Assembly: GCA_022496805.1 (NCBI GenBank)
Contig: CM040090.1
Location: 17,230,001 to 17,294,000, forward strand
DNA from: Pohlia nutans
Lineage: Eukaryota; Streptophyta; Bryopsida; Bryales; Mniaceae
DNA: 64,000 nt
Direction: 5' to 3'
Notes under the pieces: generated by a model
Seen by the model: only the letters and a program-made list of their open reading frames with translations
Told to the model about the DNA's origin: nothing
The model's database searches: none
Program-made: the position numbers and the translations under genes
Shown: positions 21,988-31,179 of the stretch, piece after piece
Layout of the letters: the number at the start of each line of letters is the position of its first letter
Position numbering within the stretch: position 1 is the first letter of the stretch

Positions 21988-23778
21988 ATGAATATCGCCG
22001 ACGCTCCACAAAGGGCGGACCAGATCGAACAGCAAGACCTCCAAGGCCATGCCAACGAGGCAGCGAGGCAGCCACCACTCGCAGCCAGACAGACAAGCTC
22101 CACCTCGTCGGCCCAGCAGCGGCCTCCACAGCACGCCCCAGTCCAGACCAGCCAGCACGCCCCAGCCCAGGCCAGCCAGCCCATACCAACTCCCGATATG
22201 AACAAGGACCTAACAACATCCATCTCATTGGTAAACCCCCCAAACTTTCCCGATTTCTCCCATCACCTCTGGTTATCCTATTCTGTCCATGAAACTCTAA
22301 ACATACAACAAGGATTACCTGAATTTGCATCATATGGATCCGCTAATCTATCTGCCATAGGAATGCCTGATTCAGAAATTCAGGAGTACCACTCCTACAG
22401 ACATGCTTTTCCTCACGTGCCCCAGCAACTCTATCCGGCCGTCAGGCCGGATGGAATTCCTGGACAATACTATCACGTGACACAGATCCCGTTTGGAGTA
22501 GACATTGATCCCCAGACAGGCCTAGCGCACACACATCAGATTGTTATACGCTTTGATTCCGGTTACAATGAAATGAAAAAACATGATGTTCAAGAAGCAG
22601 CCCTAGCACGTTTTGAATCTATGGGAATCCCATTAGCAAACCGCTTTAGAGAACCCATCTCCGCTCTAGTGCACCCCCAAACAAAAAATTGGCTTGGCTT
22701 TATCAAAGTAGACTTACTCAACCCTAGCTTTGATGGTATGGCCCTTTTAAAAGGGGAACGCATTTTTACCTTACAACTCCAGGATCTCAACTATGCCATC
22801 GGCAAAATTGAGAAAGGCTTCGACTTTTCATCCACGGCGGCAAATCGAAGACTACTACTCCAAAGCCCTACACTATCACGCTACACATCCCGACAACTCC
22901 TCGGGGAGCTCACTCGACAAGGCTACATCGCCGGCACCAACCTCGAATTCGTCGGCGTTACAAAAAGGTCCAAAGAATTAGAGACTGCCGAGATTACCGT
23001 CGCATCTGATCTCACTAAACGGTACCTTCTCTCCACATCAATCCTCTTTTCTGGACATAGATTAACCATCATGTCCTCCTCTATTGACCGTCCCTCTAAC
23101 CCCAATGCCCCCGAGGCCCTCACAACTTCAATTCTTGTTCGGGGTTTGCCAGTAGAATACTCCCAAATTCAAACTACCGCTGCTTTGCACAAAATGTTGT
23201 CCCCAAAGAATGTGATTGCAGTGACCTACAACCGTGCGGAGGGGGATTCAATGGGGCGACATGACGGCGTAGCAACCATTCGGTGCCTCAACGCGGCGGT
23301 CTACACCCACTGGTGCAACCGCAAGGGAGTACCATGTCTCGGTAAATTTATTGACTTCATGCCTCATGTCAAAAGTTTAGCAGGAACCCACCCTATCTCC
23401 ACAGCTCGATCCCAAGACAATCGACCAACCCGAGAAGTCATTGCGGAGGCTATTACAGCTTTCAAGAATGAAACTCCACCGACTCCATCACTTCATCAAC
23501 TTGAAGCATCTCTCCAAGCCGTCGAAGGACGACTCCGCACCCACATCACCTCGGTCGGAGTCGAAGTTACCAATCACACCGCACAAAAATTGGATGCCTC
23601 TGCTGCACAAGCCGCCGCCCATCACAACCACCTGGTACACCAACTCCAGCTTCTAGCATCTGCTTCTCGGGAGTATGGCAATCAAATGGGAGGTATTTTC
23701 TCGGCTCTAAACCATGGACCTACCGATGGTCCCCCCGCAACCCTTGGACTTCCCGATACCAACACTCCATATGGTTAG
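21988..23778 (+). CDS. LINE ORF1 protein, RNA-binding-like (596 aa)
   Basis: An uninterrupted 596-residue frame with first ATG at 21988; the frame is open upstream to the stop at 21847-21849. Residues 1-70 are Q/A/P-rich. The middle is globular. Around residues 375-460, after the leader ALTTSILVRGLPVEYSQIQ, there is an RRM-like pattern (ILVRGLP, then a later VATIRC segment). The C-terminus is helical (LHQLEASLQAVEGRL). LINE ORF1 proteins bind the element RNA and act as chaperones in the cytoplasm and at the target site. The RRM reading is by pattern only. The frame is intact, in contrast to the ORF2 region. Confidence 0.65.
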   Translation: MNIADAPQRADQIEQQDLQGHANEAARQPPLAARQTSSTSSAQQRPPQHAPVQTSQHAPAQASQPIPTPDMNKDLTTSISLVNPPNFPDFSHHLWLSYSVHETLNIQQGLPEFASYGSANLSAIGMPDSEIQEYHSYRHAFPHVPQQLYPAVRPDGIPGQYYHVTQIPFGVDIDPQTGLAHTHQIVIRFDSGYNEMKKHDVQEAALARFESMGIPLANRFREPISALVHPQTKNWLGFIKVDLLNPSFDGMALLKGERIFTLQLQDLNYAIGKIEKGFDFSSTAANRRLLLQSPTLSRYTSRQLLGELTRQGYIAGTNLEFVGVTKRSKELETAEITVASDLTKRYLLSTSILFSGHRLTIMSSSIDRPSNPNAPEALTTSILVRGLPVEYSQIQTTAALHKMLSPKNVIAVTYNRAEGDSMGRHDGVATIRCLNAAVYTHWCNRKGVPCLGKFIDFMPHVKSLAGTHPISTARSQDNRPTREVIAEAITAFKNETPPTPSLHQLEASLQAVEGRLRTHITSVGVEVTNHTAQKLDASAAQAAAHHNHLVHQLQLLASASREYGNQMGGIFSALNHGPTDGPPATLGLPDTNTPYG

Positions 23779-25906
23779 TTCCACTTATATTTTTAAAGTC
23801 TCTCTTATCATCTTCACACTCCATGTGGTTAGTGCCTCTTATACTCCTAAAGTCTCTCTTATCATCTTTATACTCCATATGATTAGTTCGACCTATATTC
23901 TTAAAGTCTCTCTTTTTATCTTCATCTGTAGTTCCTCCCCTGTTTTACCCTTACTCTACATATTTGCACATATAGTGCCCCTTGTCTATATGACTCATGT
24001 ACTGCCTTTATATTTTCCTCCCCCTCAGGGTACAGTAATTCCAAAGTTCTGCCCCAAACATTCTGCCTCACCTCTCCTCTTTATCTGTGTACAATGGTTT
24101 AATGGTACCCTCCCTCTATTTGCCAGACTATGTCACTACCCACTCCCCTCATATCCTGATTCAAAGTCCTTACAATCTAATATGGACCCTCCCAATCAAA
24201 CCAACACTACAAGGCTGAATACATCAAACTTACCATCTGTCACTCCCCAGTTCCAAGCAAATAACATCCTTATTTGCCCTGACTCACTTACCAATCTCAC
24301 TAACCTAAGATTAACAACTCACCAAAACCAAAAAATTACCCTCGAAAATTTTCCTCATCCATCTAATCGATCTGACCCTTTTTCTCAATTCCTAAAATAC
24401 CTAATTATCCCCTTTGCCCAACAACCACAGAATTGTTCCATGTCCAATCACAATCAAACTGATGGAAAACCAATTGTACAACATAAATTCCATCTCTCCT
24501 ATCCCATTCTCATGTCAATATACAATAATAGTACATCATCCACAGCAATATTCTACCGTGTCCCCCGTCCCTGCAAGACTATACACATAATTAACACCAG
24601 CTTAATACTAACACAAATACACCAACCTTCATTACATATGACATACACTAACCTCTTACCATATAAGCCCTTCCGTCAAACCAGACCACACCAAACAAAT
24701 AAAAAATACCACTCCCATGTCCTACATCTCCAGAAAACTATTTTCAGATACCACATCAATCTCATATCCCAGAGGCCATGTCCATGCTTCACCTTCCACT
24801 GGTACAACTCCCAAACTTCAAATCAATATCACCAACCAAGACAATTCACCTTAAATTTACCCCCAGTGACTTCTAACTACCTAACCTTAACTTCACCTGC
24901 CTCATGCACCCACCATCCCCTCAACAAAAACAATAAAAATAAAAAACCCACCCACATCACCCAAATATCACATCAACAAAACCTCCATCTTCATATATCC
25001 CCATTCCAAACCATACACATAATAGCCCCTTTGTTTCTCTCCAGTATCTCTCCATACTGGAACACAATAATGCAAATTATTTTCACTCCTACTCTGGACT
25101 CCACCTCAACATATGATTTGACTATACTCCATCACATTACACCAGCCTCTTTTCTCCATAGACCACACTCCTCTCACTCAATCTATACATCTCCTTACAC
25201 TGATCACATAATTCAACCAACACAATTAGCGTATAGAAAAACACCACTCCTAACACAAAGAAATACATATTCCCCAATCATAATACCCCGTCTATCTCCA
25301 AATCAAACACTTATCCCCACAAACCACAAAATAATACATAAGACACAAAAACATGCTTTAGATAAACCTATTTTAAATAAACCCTACCCCCCACTCGATG
25401 GACTCAGAATACCGGCCTCGTCCAAAAACCATAAGTTCGCCAAGCATTTTTCACACCTCTCAAAATCTCCACTAACTCCCCAGAAATTACAAAACTACAA
25501 ATATACACAACTCCTACTTCTCCAATGTGGAGACATAGAACAAAACCCAAGACCAATGACTAAAATTCTAACTCTCACCCAACTTAAAGCTAAACTGTCT
25601 ATGACCACCATCGACATCAGCCACCCCCAGCCACTGATAGTTCACCCCAGTACCACAACCCATCCCCAAAACAAAAAATATATATTTCTCCGTTGCTCCC
25701 TTTGGTTCCTCTCTGCTCTCCTAAATTTTCTATATAATCCACAGTTTCTAACCTCTCATTTCCATGCACTTAAAAGGCCTTATAAAAATACTATTTTGGA
25801 TATTAATCCCGTCTCACATCCACATTATCCACATACAAAATCGAACCCCCCCCCACCCAACACCAGAAAATTCAATCCACTAGCACATCTCACACACACC
25901 ACATAA
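23714..25906 (+). CDS. LINE linker frame, low complexity, with a 2A-like motif
   Basis: A 730-codon open frame overlaps the end of ORF1 by 65 bases in another frame. It is rich in H, P, T, N and I and shows no enzyme domain. It starts with three 54-bp repeats. Near its end (25526-25555) it encodes CGDIEQNPRP, a 2A-like sequence in which the usual NPGP is NPRP, followed directly by Met. 2A motifs cause ribosomes to skip a peptide bond so that two proteins come from one frame; change of the Gly should weaken this. The long run without stops is striking but may partly reflect AC-rich composition with few T-starting codons. It probably represents the N-terminal part of ORF2 or a bridge, frameshifted from the APE frame. 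Confidence 0.45.
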   Translation: MDLPMVPPQPLDFPIPTLHMVSSTYIFKVSLIIFTLHVVSASYTPKVSLIIFILHMISSTYILKVSLFIFICSSSPVLPLLYIFAHIVPLVYMTHVLPLYFPPPQGTVIPKFCPKHSASPLLFICVQWFNGTLPLFARLCHYPLPSYPDSKSLQSNMDPPNQTNTTRLNTSNLPSVTPQFQANNILICPDSLTNLTNLRLTTHQNQKITLENFPHPSNRSDPFSQFLKYLIIPFAQQPQNCSMSNHNQTDGKPIVQHKFHLSYPILMSIYNNSTSSTAIFYRVPRPCKTIHIINTSLILTQIHQPSLHMTYTNLLPYKPFRQTRPHQTNKKYHSHVLHLQKTIFRYHINLISQRPCPCFTFHWYNSQTSNQYHQPRQFTLNLPPVTSNYLTLTSPASCTHHPLNKNNKNKKPTHITQISHQQNLHLHISPFQTIHIIAPLFLSSISPYWNTIMQIIFTPTLDSTSTYDLTILHHITPASFLHRPHSSHSIYTSPYTDHIIQPTQLAYRKTPLLTQRNTYSPIIIPRLSPNQTLIPTNHKIIHKTQKHALDKPILNKPYPPLDGLRIPASSKNHKFAKHFSHLSKSPLTPQKLQNYKYTQLLLLQCGDIEQNPRPMTKILTLTQLKAKLSMTTIDISHPQPLIVHPSTTTHPQNKKYIFLRCSLWFLSALLNFLYNPQFLTSHFHALKRPYKNTILDINPVSHPHYPHTKSNPPPPNTRKFNPLAHLTHTT
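23765..23926 (+). repeat. Three 54-bp tandem repeats at ORF1/ORF2 junction
   Basis: Units begin ctccatatggttagttccac at 23765, 23819 and 23873 and share the core aaagtctctcttatcatctt. 54 bp is 18 codons, so the repeat keeps the linker frame open. The first unit covers the ORF1 stop. Confidence 0.85.
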
Positions 25907-25965
25907 CCTCAACAGTCCAAAAATCCCCTATAAAAAGAAACATTTTATACCAACAACTCCTACTA

Positions 25966-25998
25966 AGTGGGGATATCGAAACTAACCCCGGACCCATG
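25966..25998 (+). other. Canonical 2A-like peptide before APE domain
   Basis: Codons 25966-25995 read SGDIETNPGP and are followed by Met at 25996, matching the 2A consensus D(V/I)ExNPGP|P or, as here, Met at the next position. The preceding residues LYQQLLL fit the hydrophobic upstream part of known 2A sequences. The frame is open upstream through 25861. Ribosome skipping here is inference; the residue after NPGP is Met rather than the usual Pro, which could reduce or abolish it. Confidence 0.7.
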
Positions 25999-27891
25999 CC
26001 CGACCTACTAAAAACACACCCACCTACACATAAAAGACGTTGCAAAACATATTTCATACCCAGCACGATTAAATTACAACCGGAATACCAACATTTAGCA
26101 AACCAATTCTCACCTCTCCTAAACATAACACATCCAAATCATGCGGAAGCTAGTAATGACTACCCACACATATCAAACTATTTTTACCAAAATCAACATC
26201 ATCCATCACCAAGAATACTATACGCACTCATCATCACAATTAGTCCATCAAAAGAAACATGTGACCAAATCTTAATACAAATTCCAAACCCTGATTGGAC
26301 AACATTACTACTAGAAAAAATGTCCTTACTACAAAACCCACCCGAAAGACACATCTCAACCAAACACCCATACACAGAATTCACAAACAATAATCAAAAC
26401 TTAATAAACCCACCAAATACCATTCACAAAGAAATTTATAAATTTATCCACCAACACAATGGTTCCGTAAACCTTCAAACCATGATTGAAAATTTCCCAT
26501 TTCTCCCTATCAATTTATTAGAAGAAACCTTAAAAATACATGAACCAATACATGAATATACTCATCCCCTACCACTCCCAAACACACCCACAATACAACC
26601 ACAAGAAATACACACAACAAATCATAATACGAGATTTATTACATGGAATGCAGCATCACTAAATACGGCCCTCCCAAACCTACATGAATTAATTTCCAAC
26701 ACAACTGATGAACCTGCTATCATTACAATACAAGAAACCAAATTAACTGTTGCAAAATCCACCAAATATATACAAAACCTATTCCCAAAATACAAATTAA
26801 TTTTTAACAACACACATGCCTTAACAAGATGCATGCAACAAAGAATGCCATACATCCCCGCAAGAGGAGGTCTCCTCACACTAATAAATCAAAAATACGC
26901 ATACCCCGGCAACATCACTAAAATTCCAACCCCTAAAGAAATATCTCCTTACCTACAAATAATAAAAATTGACAACAAACCACTACAAACTTGGCTAATT
27001 ATCCACATGTATATGCCGTCACATGCAGATGACATACAATATATACCAATAATCCAACAAAACATAACACAACAACTCAACGCACACCCAAACATTACAA
27101 CTATATTATGTGGAGATTTTAACACAGACATAGCACTTATAGGGCGACAAAATGAAACTAACACAACCCCACGACAAGCAGAAGACATAGAATGGAGAAC
27201 ATTTACAAACAACCTCCAATTAGAATACATTTCAACAGACTACCCATTCACCAGACAAGGAGGACAAAACTATAGCCAAACCAGCCTAATAGATGGATAC
27301 TACATTAAAACACCAAATAATTCTTTATACACATCAACCACAGATAATGACCACAACCTTAATTCGGACCACTCGCCAGTAACGCTATACATACCACCAA
27401 ACACTTTACTAGCAAGACCCATACCAATAATTAATAAAACTATTAGAATTCTAAACCCTATACCACAAGAAAATCTGGAAAAATTAAAAATACAATATTT
27501 TGAAGAAAATGCTTTGCAAATAAATGAACTCATCACAATACTAACAAATGATCAATTAACAAACGACCAATGGCAAACATCCTGTTTAAAACTAGATCAC
27601 TTGATACAAAAAATATCAGACAAAATTCTTGAAACCTGCAGTGCACCACCGCTTCCAACATTAACAAACCGTACTTCCCAACAAGGAGGCTTCTTACCTA
27701 GAAAACTACAAAAATCATGGAAAAAACATATATCCACCTACCATCTAATTAGAAAAACAATTTACATAACAAAAAACACACAAAACTGGCAAACACATCC
27801 AATAATTGAAGAATTAAAAACCCATACAAATGTAACCATCCACCACTCCCAGCCCAAGAACATACTCAAACAGAATGGATCCAATCACTAG
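25996..27891 (+). CDS. LINE ORF2 part 1: APE-type endonuclease
   Basis: A 631-codon frame that continues in frame from the 2A motif. From about residue 213 it has the apurinic-endonuclease signature in order: ITWNAASL, IQETKL, an IHMYMPS core, GDFNTD, SLIDGYYI and SDHSPVTLY. These supply the metal-binding and catalytic Asn, Glu, Asp and His. The enzyme nicks chromosomal DNA to prime reverse transcription. The 200 residues before it are AC-rich and unrecognised. The frame ends at a stop at 27889-27891; LINE-like sequence continues in another frame, so the true ORF2 is broken here. Confidence 0.85.
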   Translation: MPDLLKTHPPTHKRRCKTYFIPSTIKLQPEYQHLANQFSPLLNITHPNHAEASNDYPHISNYFYQNQHHPSPRILYALIITISPSKETCDQILIQIPNPDWTTLLLEKMSLLQNPPERHISTKHPYTEFTNNNQNLINPPNTIHKEIYKFIHQHNGSVNLQTMIENFPFLPINLLEETLKIHEPIHEYTHPLPLPNTPTIQPQEIHTTNHNTRFITWNAASLNTALPNLHELISNTTDEPAIITIQETKLTVAKSTKYIQNLFPKYKLIFNNTHALTRCMQQRMPYIPARGGLLTLINQKYAYPGNITKIPTPKEISPYLQIIKIDNKPLQTWLIIHMYMPSHADDIQYIPIIQQNITQQLNAHPNITTILCGDFNTDIALIGRQNETNTTPRQAEDIEWRTFTNNLQLEYISTDYPFTRQGGQNYSQTSLIDGYYIKTPNNSLYTSTTDNDHNLNSDHSPVTLYIPPNTLLARPIPIINKTIRILNPIPQENLEKLKIQYFEENALQINELITILTNDQLTNDQWQTSCLKLDHLIQKISDKILETCSAPPLPTLTNRTSQQGGFLPRKLQKSWKKHISTYHLIRKTIYITKNTQNWQTHPIIEELKTHTNVTIHHSQPKNILKQNGSNH

Positions 27892-28307
27892 TAGAAATAG
27901 CCAAGACAGCAAAAATACAAGCGCGTAAAATCACCACAAAATATACCCAAAGTTGTATAAAAAAGGCAATTCTAAAATACAGACAACTATACGACAAAAG
28001 CCCAAAGAAAATAAACAAAAAAGTCTTCAAAAATCAGGAAACACCACCATAAGACTGCATTATGGATAGAAACAACAACATTCTAACCAGCCCAGAAGAC
28101 ATAGCAAATGAAATCCACATACAACAATCAATTAGCAATAGACCTACAGTACCAACATGTTACTACCAACCTGAACACCCAGAAAAATGCACTTGCGGAG
28201 TTACCTTGATGGTTTTGTAATAGAAAAAAGAGGAAACCCACAAATACCACTGCATAATTACTTTGATCAAGAAACATATGAAATGTGTCTCAAACACCTA
28301 TCTAACA
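27892..28307 (+). pseudogene. LINE ORF2 linker between APE and RT, broken
   Basis: Translations in shifted frames continue the ORF2 character (for example QTEWIQSLVEIAKTAKIQAR), but TAA and tandem TAA/TAG stops occur near 28050 and 28218. The segment ends at the MITE insertion. Its last codons run in the frame of 28187 and, past the MITE and one duplication, meet the RT frame. Confidence 0.6.
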
Positions 28308-28561
28308 CTCGGGGAGGTCACTCTTTGTATCATTTGAGTATCACGTGTGAACAAAGGGTATTTAAAAGCACCCTAAAATTTAAAAATAATTTTTACTATA
28401 ATTAGTAATATTTTAAGAATATTCTCATTTTTATTCTTGTAATGAATCGTGAACATCCTATATTAATGTAAATCATTTATAAAAATTATCTTCAAAGATT
28501 TATTTGGACCCTATCTTTGTTCGCACGTTGTTACGTAATATTTGGAAGTGACCTCCCCAGG
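28308..28561. mobile_element. MITE nested in the LINE (254 bp, 8-bp duplication)
   Basis: Flanked by perfect atctaaca at 28300-28307 and 28562-28569. Termini ctcggggaggtcact and aagtgacctccccagg are inverted. Internal similarity to the 20901 copy includes gaacaaag/ggaccctatctttgttcgcacgttg near the ends. Removing 262 bp (element plus one duplication) reconnects the LINE frame exactly at the start of the RT fingers, which proves both the insertion and its boundaries. It is younger than the LINE. Confidence 0.92.
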
Positions 28562-28569
28562 ATCTAACA

Positions 28570-29843
28570 ACAAAACACCAGGCCCAGACAAAATCCCCAA
28601 CTCAATACTAAAAAACATGCCCGAAAGCTTTCATAAATTACTCTTTTTATTTTTCTCTCATTGCTACAAACAAAAACAAATCCCAGCCTCATGGAAAATA
28701 AGTTTAACCATACTACTATATAAAAAAGGAAACCCTGCACAACTGCCAAACCACAGACCAATAGCACTTGCAAACACAATATACAAATTCTTCACCAGTA
28801 CACTAACATACATACTATCAGCATACGGTGAAAAATTCCAAATCCTACACGATAGTCAAGAAGGATTCAGAGCAGAAAGAAGTACAGCAAGACAATTACA
28901 ACTCCTCATAGCAGCACTGGAAGACGCAAAATTCACAAATCAAGACATATACCTCCTATATATAGACTTTAAAAATGCATTTGGCTCATTAGATCACGCA
29001 AGACTCCTAACTATAATGAAAGACCTTGGATACCCGGAAGATGCAATTATGCTAGTTGGAAACATCTACTCCCATTCAAACACCATTTTTACTGGTGAAC
29101 ACTTTGGTAAAACAAAGCCAATACCGATTCAAAGAGGAACCATACAAGGAGATACACTTAGCCCATATCTCTTCATAATTTTTCTCGAACCACTCTTGAG
29201 ATGGCTACAAAGAGGGGAAAATGGATACACATTTGGTACATCAAAAATAAAAATTAGCTCTGCAGCATATGCGGACGATCTAGCAGCTATATCAAACAAT
29301 ACAAAATCATTACAAATACAACTAAACAAAATCGAAAAATTCTGTGAATGGGCAGGCATGGACTTGGGAGTCACAAAATGCGCTGTTACCGGTTGCCCAA
29401 ATAAATCCAAAATGCAACCAAACAAATTCAAAACTCACATCACAAACCAAAAAATCAATTACAGAGACCAGACACTACCAGTACTCCATCAAAATGAACC
29501 GTATGTATACTTGGACATACAATTAGTTCCATCACTAAAATGGAAACTCCAAACACATATCACCACAACTAAAATAATAGACCAATGTAAACAACTATCA
29601 AAATGCCCTACCACCATCAAACAAAGAATCAGTATGGTGGACACAGTAATCAGAGCAGGCATAGCTTATAGCTTCTTTGCTGTCCCATACTCACTACCAA
29701 CCATTAAAAAACTTGACAAGAAAATTATTGCAATCCAAAAAACCATATGCGGACTACCTAAAAGCACCGCAAACATAATAACTCAACTTCCTCATGATTT
29801 ATTTGGACTAGAAGCCTTCTCTCTAAAAAAATGCCTACCTTAG
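28570..29843 (+). pseudogene. LINE ORF2 part 2: reverse transcriptase
   Basis: The frame begins just after the nested MITE with NKTPGPDKIPNSIL, the RT entry motif. It then shows HRPIALANTIYK, an LYIDFKNAFGSLDH motif (first catalytic Asp), IQRGTIQGDTLSPYLF, and AAYADDLAAIS (the YADD catalytic pair), followed by a thumb region. All RT core motifs look intact. The stop at 29841-29843 truncates the C-terminal part, and LINE sequence continues with shifts. The enzyme would copy element RNA at the nicked target. Confidence 0.88.
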
Positions 29844-30069
29844 ATGCATTGGGGAACAACTTCGAAATGCACTTAACGACAAAGGGAGACTAGGAATAAT
29901 ATATAAAGGACTTATACAACACATACTTGTTAAAGCCGGCGGTGCCGAAGACATTCCAAGAATTAAACGTCAAGATTGCATTACATCACCTACAACACGA
30001 ACATTATTCCTTCTAAAAACAGCGGGTGGTATACACCTTAAAAGCACAGAAGAAAACTTCCAACTCCAC

Positions 30070-30564
30070 GTGACCGAACTAGAACGTGAATGGCGATCTG
30101 CAGTCATAAATGAACTACCACAATTAAACCTGAAACTCTCCATCAAATTACTATATAAATTAATGGCACACAAAATTTACAATATAAACCAAATCATCCT
30201 CCCTAACGGCACAAAACTAATGTCACCAAAAGAATTTAAAATATACTATCAAAATCCAACTAAATTAGATAAAAGTGCACTAAACATAGCAGAACAACTC
30301 TTTTGTGAACCAAAATGTACCCTAGATTGCCCAAATCCATGCCAAACACACTTATCACCCCGTAAACTAAAAGAAAAATATAAAATTTATAACCACAGAA
30401 TAATACCAAGAACACCAATAAACTCCATACAATTCCTTCAACCTCAACAACCACAACAACCAGCCCCACCACAAAACATAAAAAACGATCCCATAAGATT
30501 CCCCATTCGCACAATACTAAACTACAAAACAATCACAACAAAAGACAAATATAAAATATTTTAA
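30070..30564 (+). pseudogene. LINE ORF2 part 3: region between RT and RNase H
   Basis: A 164-codon frame (ELEREWRSAVINELPQLNLK at its start) with the AC-rich bias of the element and a cysteine cluster (CEPKCTLDCPNPC). It is not an enzyme domain I recognise. It stops at 30562-30564; the sequence to 31180 has the same composition but is interrupted by stops in every frame. Confidence 0.5.
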
Positions 30565-31179
30565 AAATACAACACCTATCTATGTCAATGGATAGACTCA
30601 AACCACATAACATACAATAAATGGTTAGAACAACGCGAACTATTTCCACTAAATCTACCAACAGTAATACACCATAACATAAACCTACTTACAAAATACT
30701 ACACAGATTATAAAAACAAACACTATCAAAATATCATAAATACACAATTTACACCCGAACAATATAGAGACACAAGATACATCCCACCCCCAACAATAAT
30801 CCCCTACATTAAAACATCCACAGTTGAATGTAACCCAGAAAGAGACATAGAGACAGCCAAATGCACCATTCAAACACAAAATGAAAAAACCCACATATAC
30901 AACGACACAGGTAAATATATCACCACCATTCCGACTACACGACTAAAATGGCTATGGCAACAATATAACAACAACAAATACAACAACCACAGACTAATAC
31001 CTGCTATACAAACATTTGAAACAGAAGTAGTATGGTTATACCAAAGATACAAACATAAAAATAGCAAGAAAAATACAACAATAACACCACATCATACCAT
31101 CCCAACTAACATTCTAGACATACTAATAACAACATTTAATATAACACACTCATACTTTTCCTCACCAATAACATGTTCC

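Noticed and set aside
21846..22292. 148-codon plus frame overlapping the ORF1 start
   Set aside because: Compositional shadow of the Q/A/P-rich ORF1 N-terminus; ORF1 continues for 596 codons in its own frame.
23714..25906. Reading the 730-codon frame as an independent functional protein
   Set aside because: The composition (H/P/T/N/I) follows from AC-rich sequence with few stop triplets, and only the 2A-like end is motif-like; kept as a LINE linker at low confidence.
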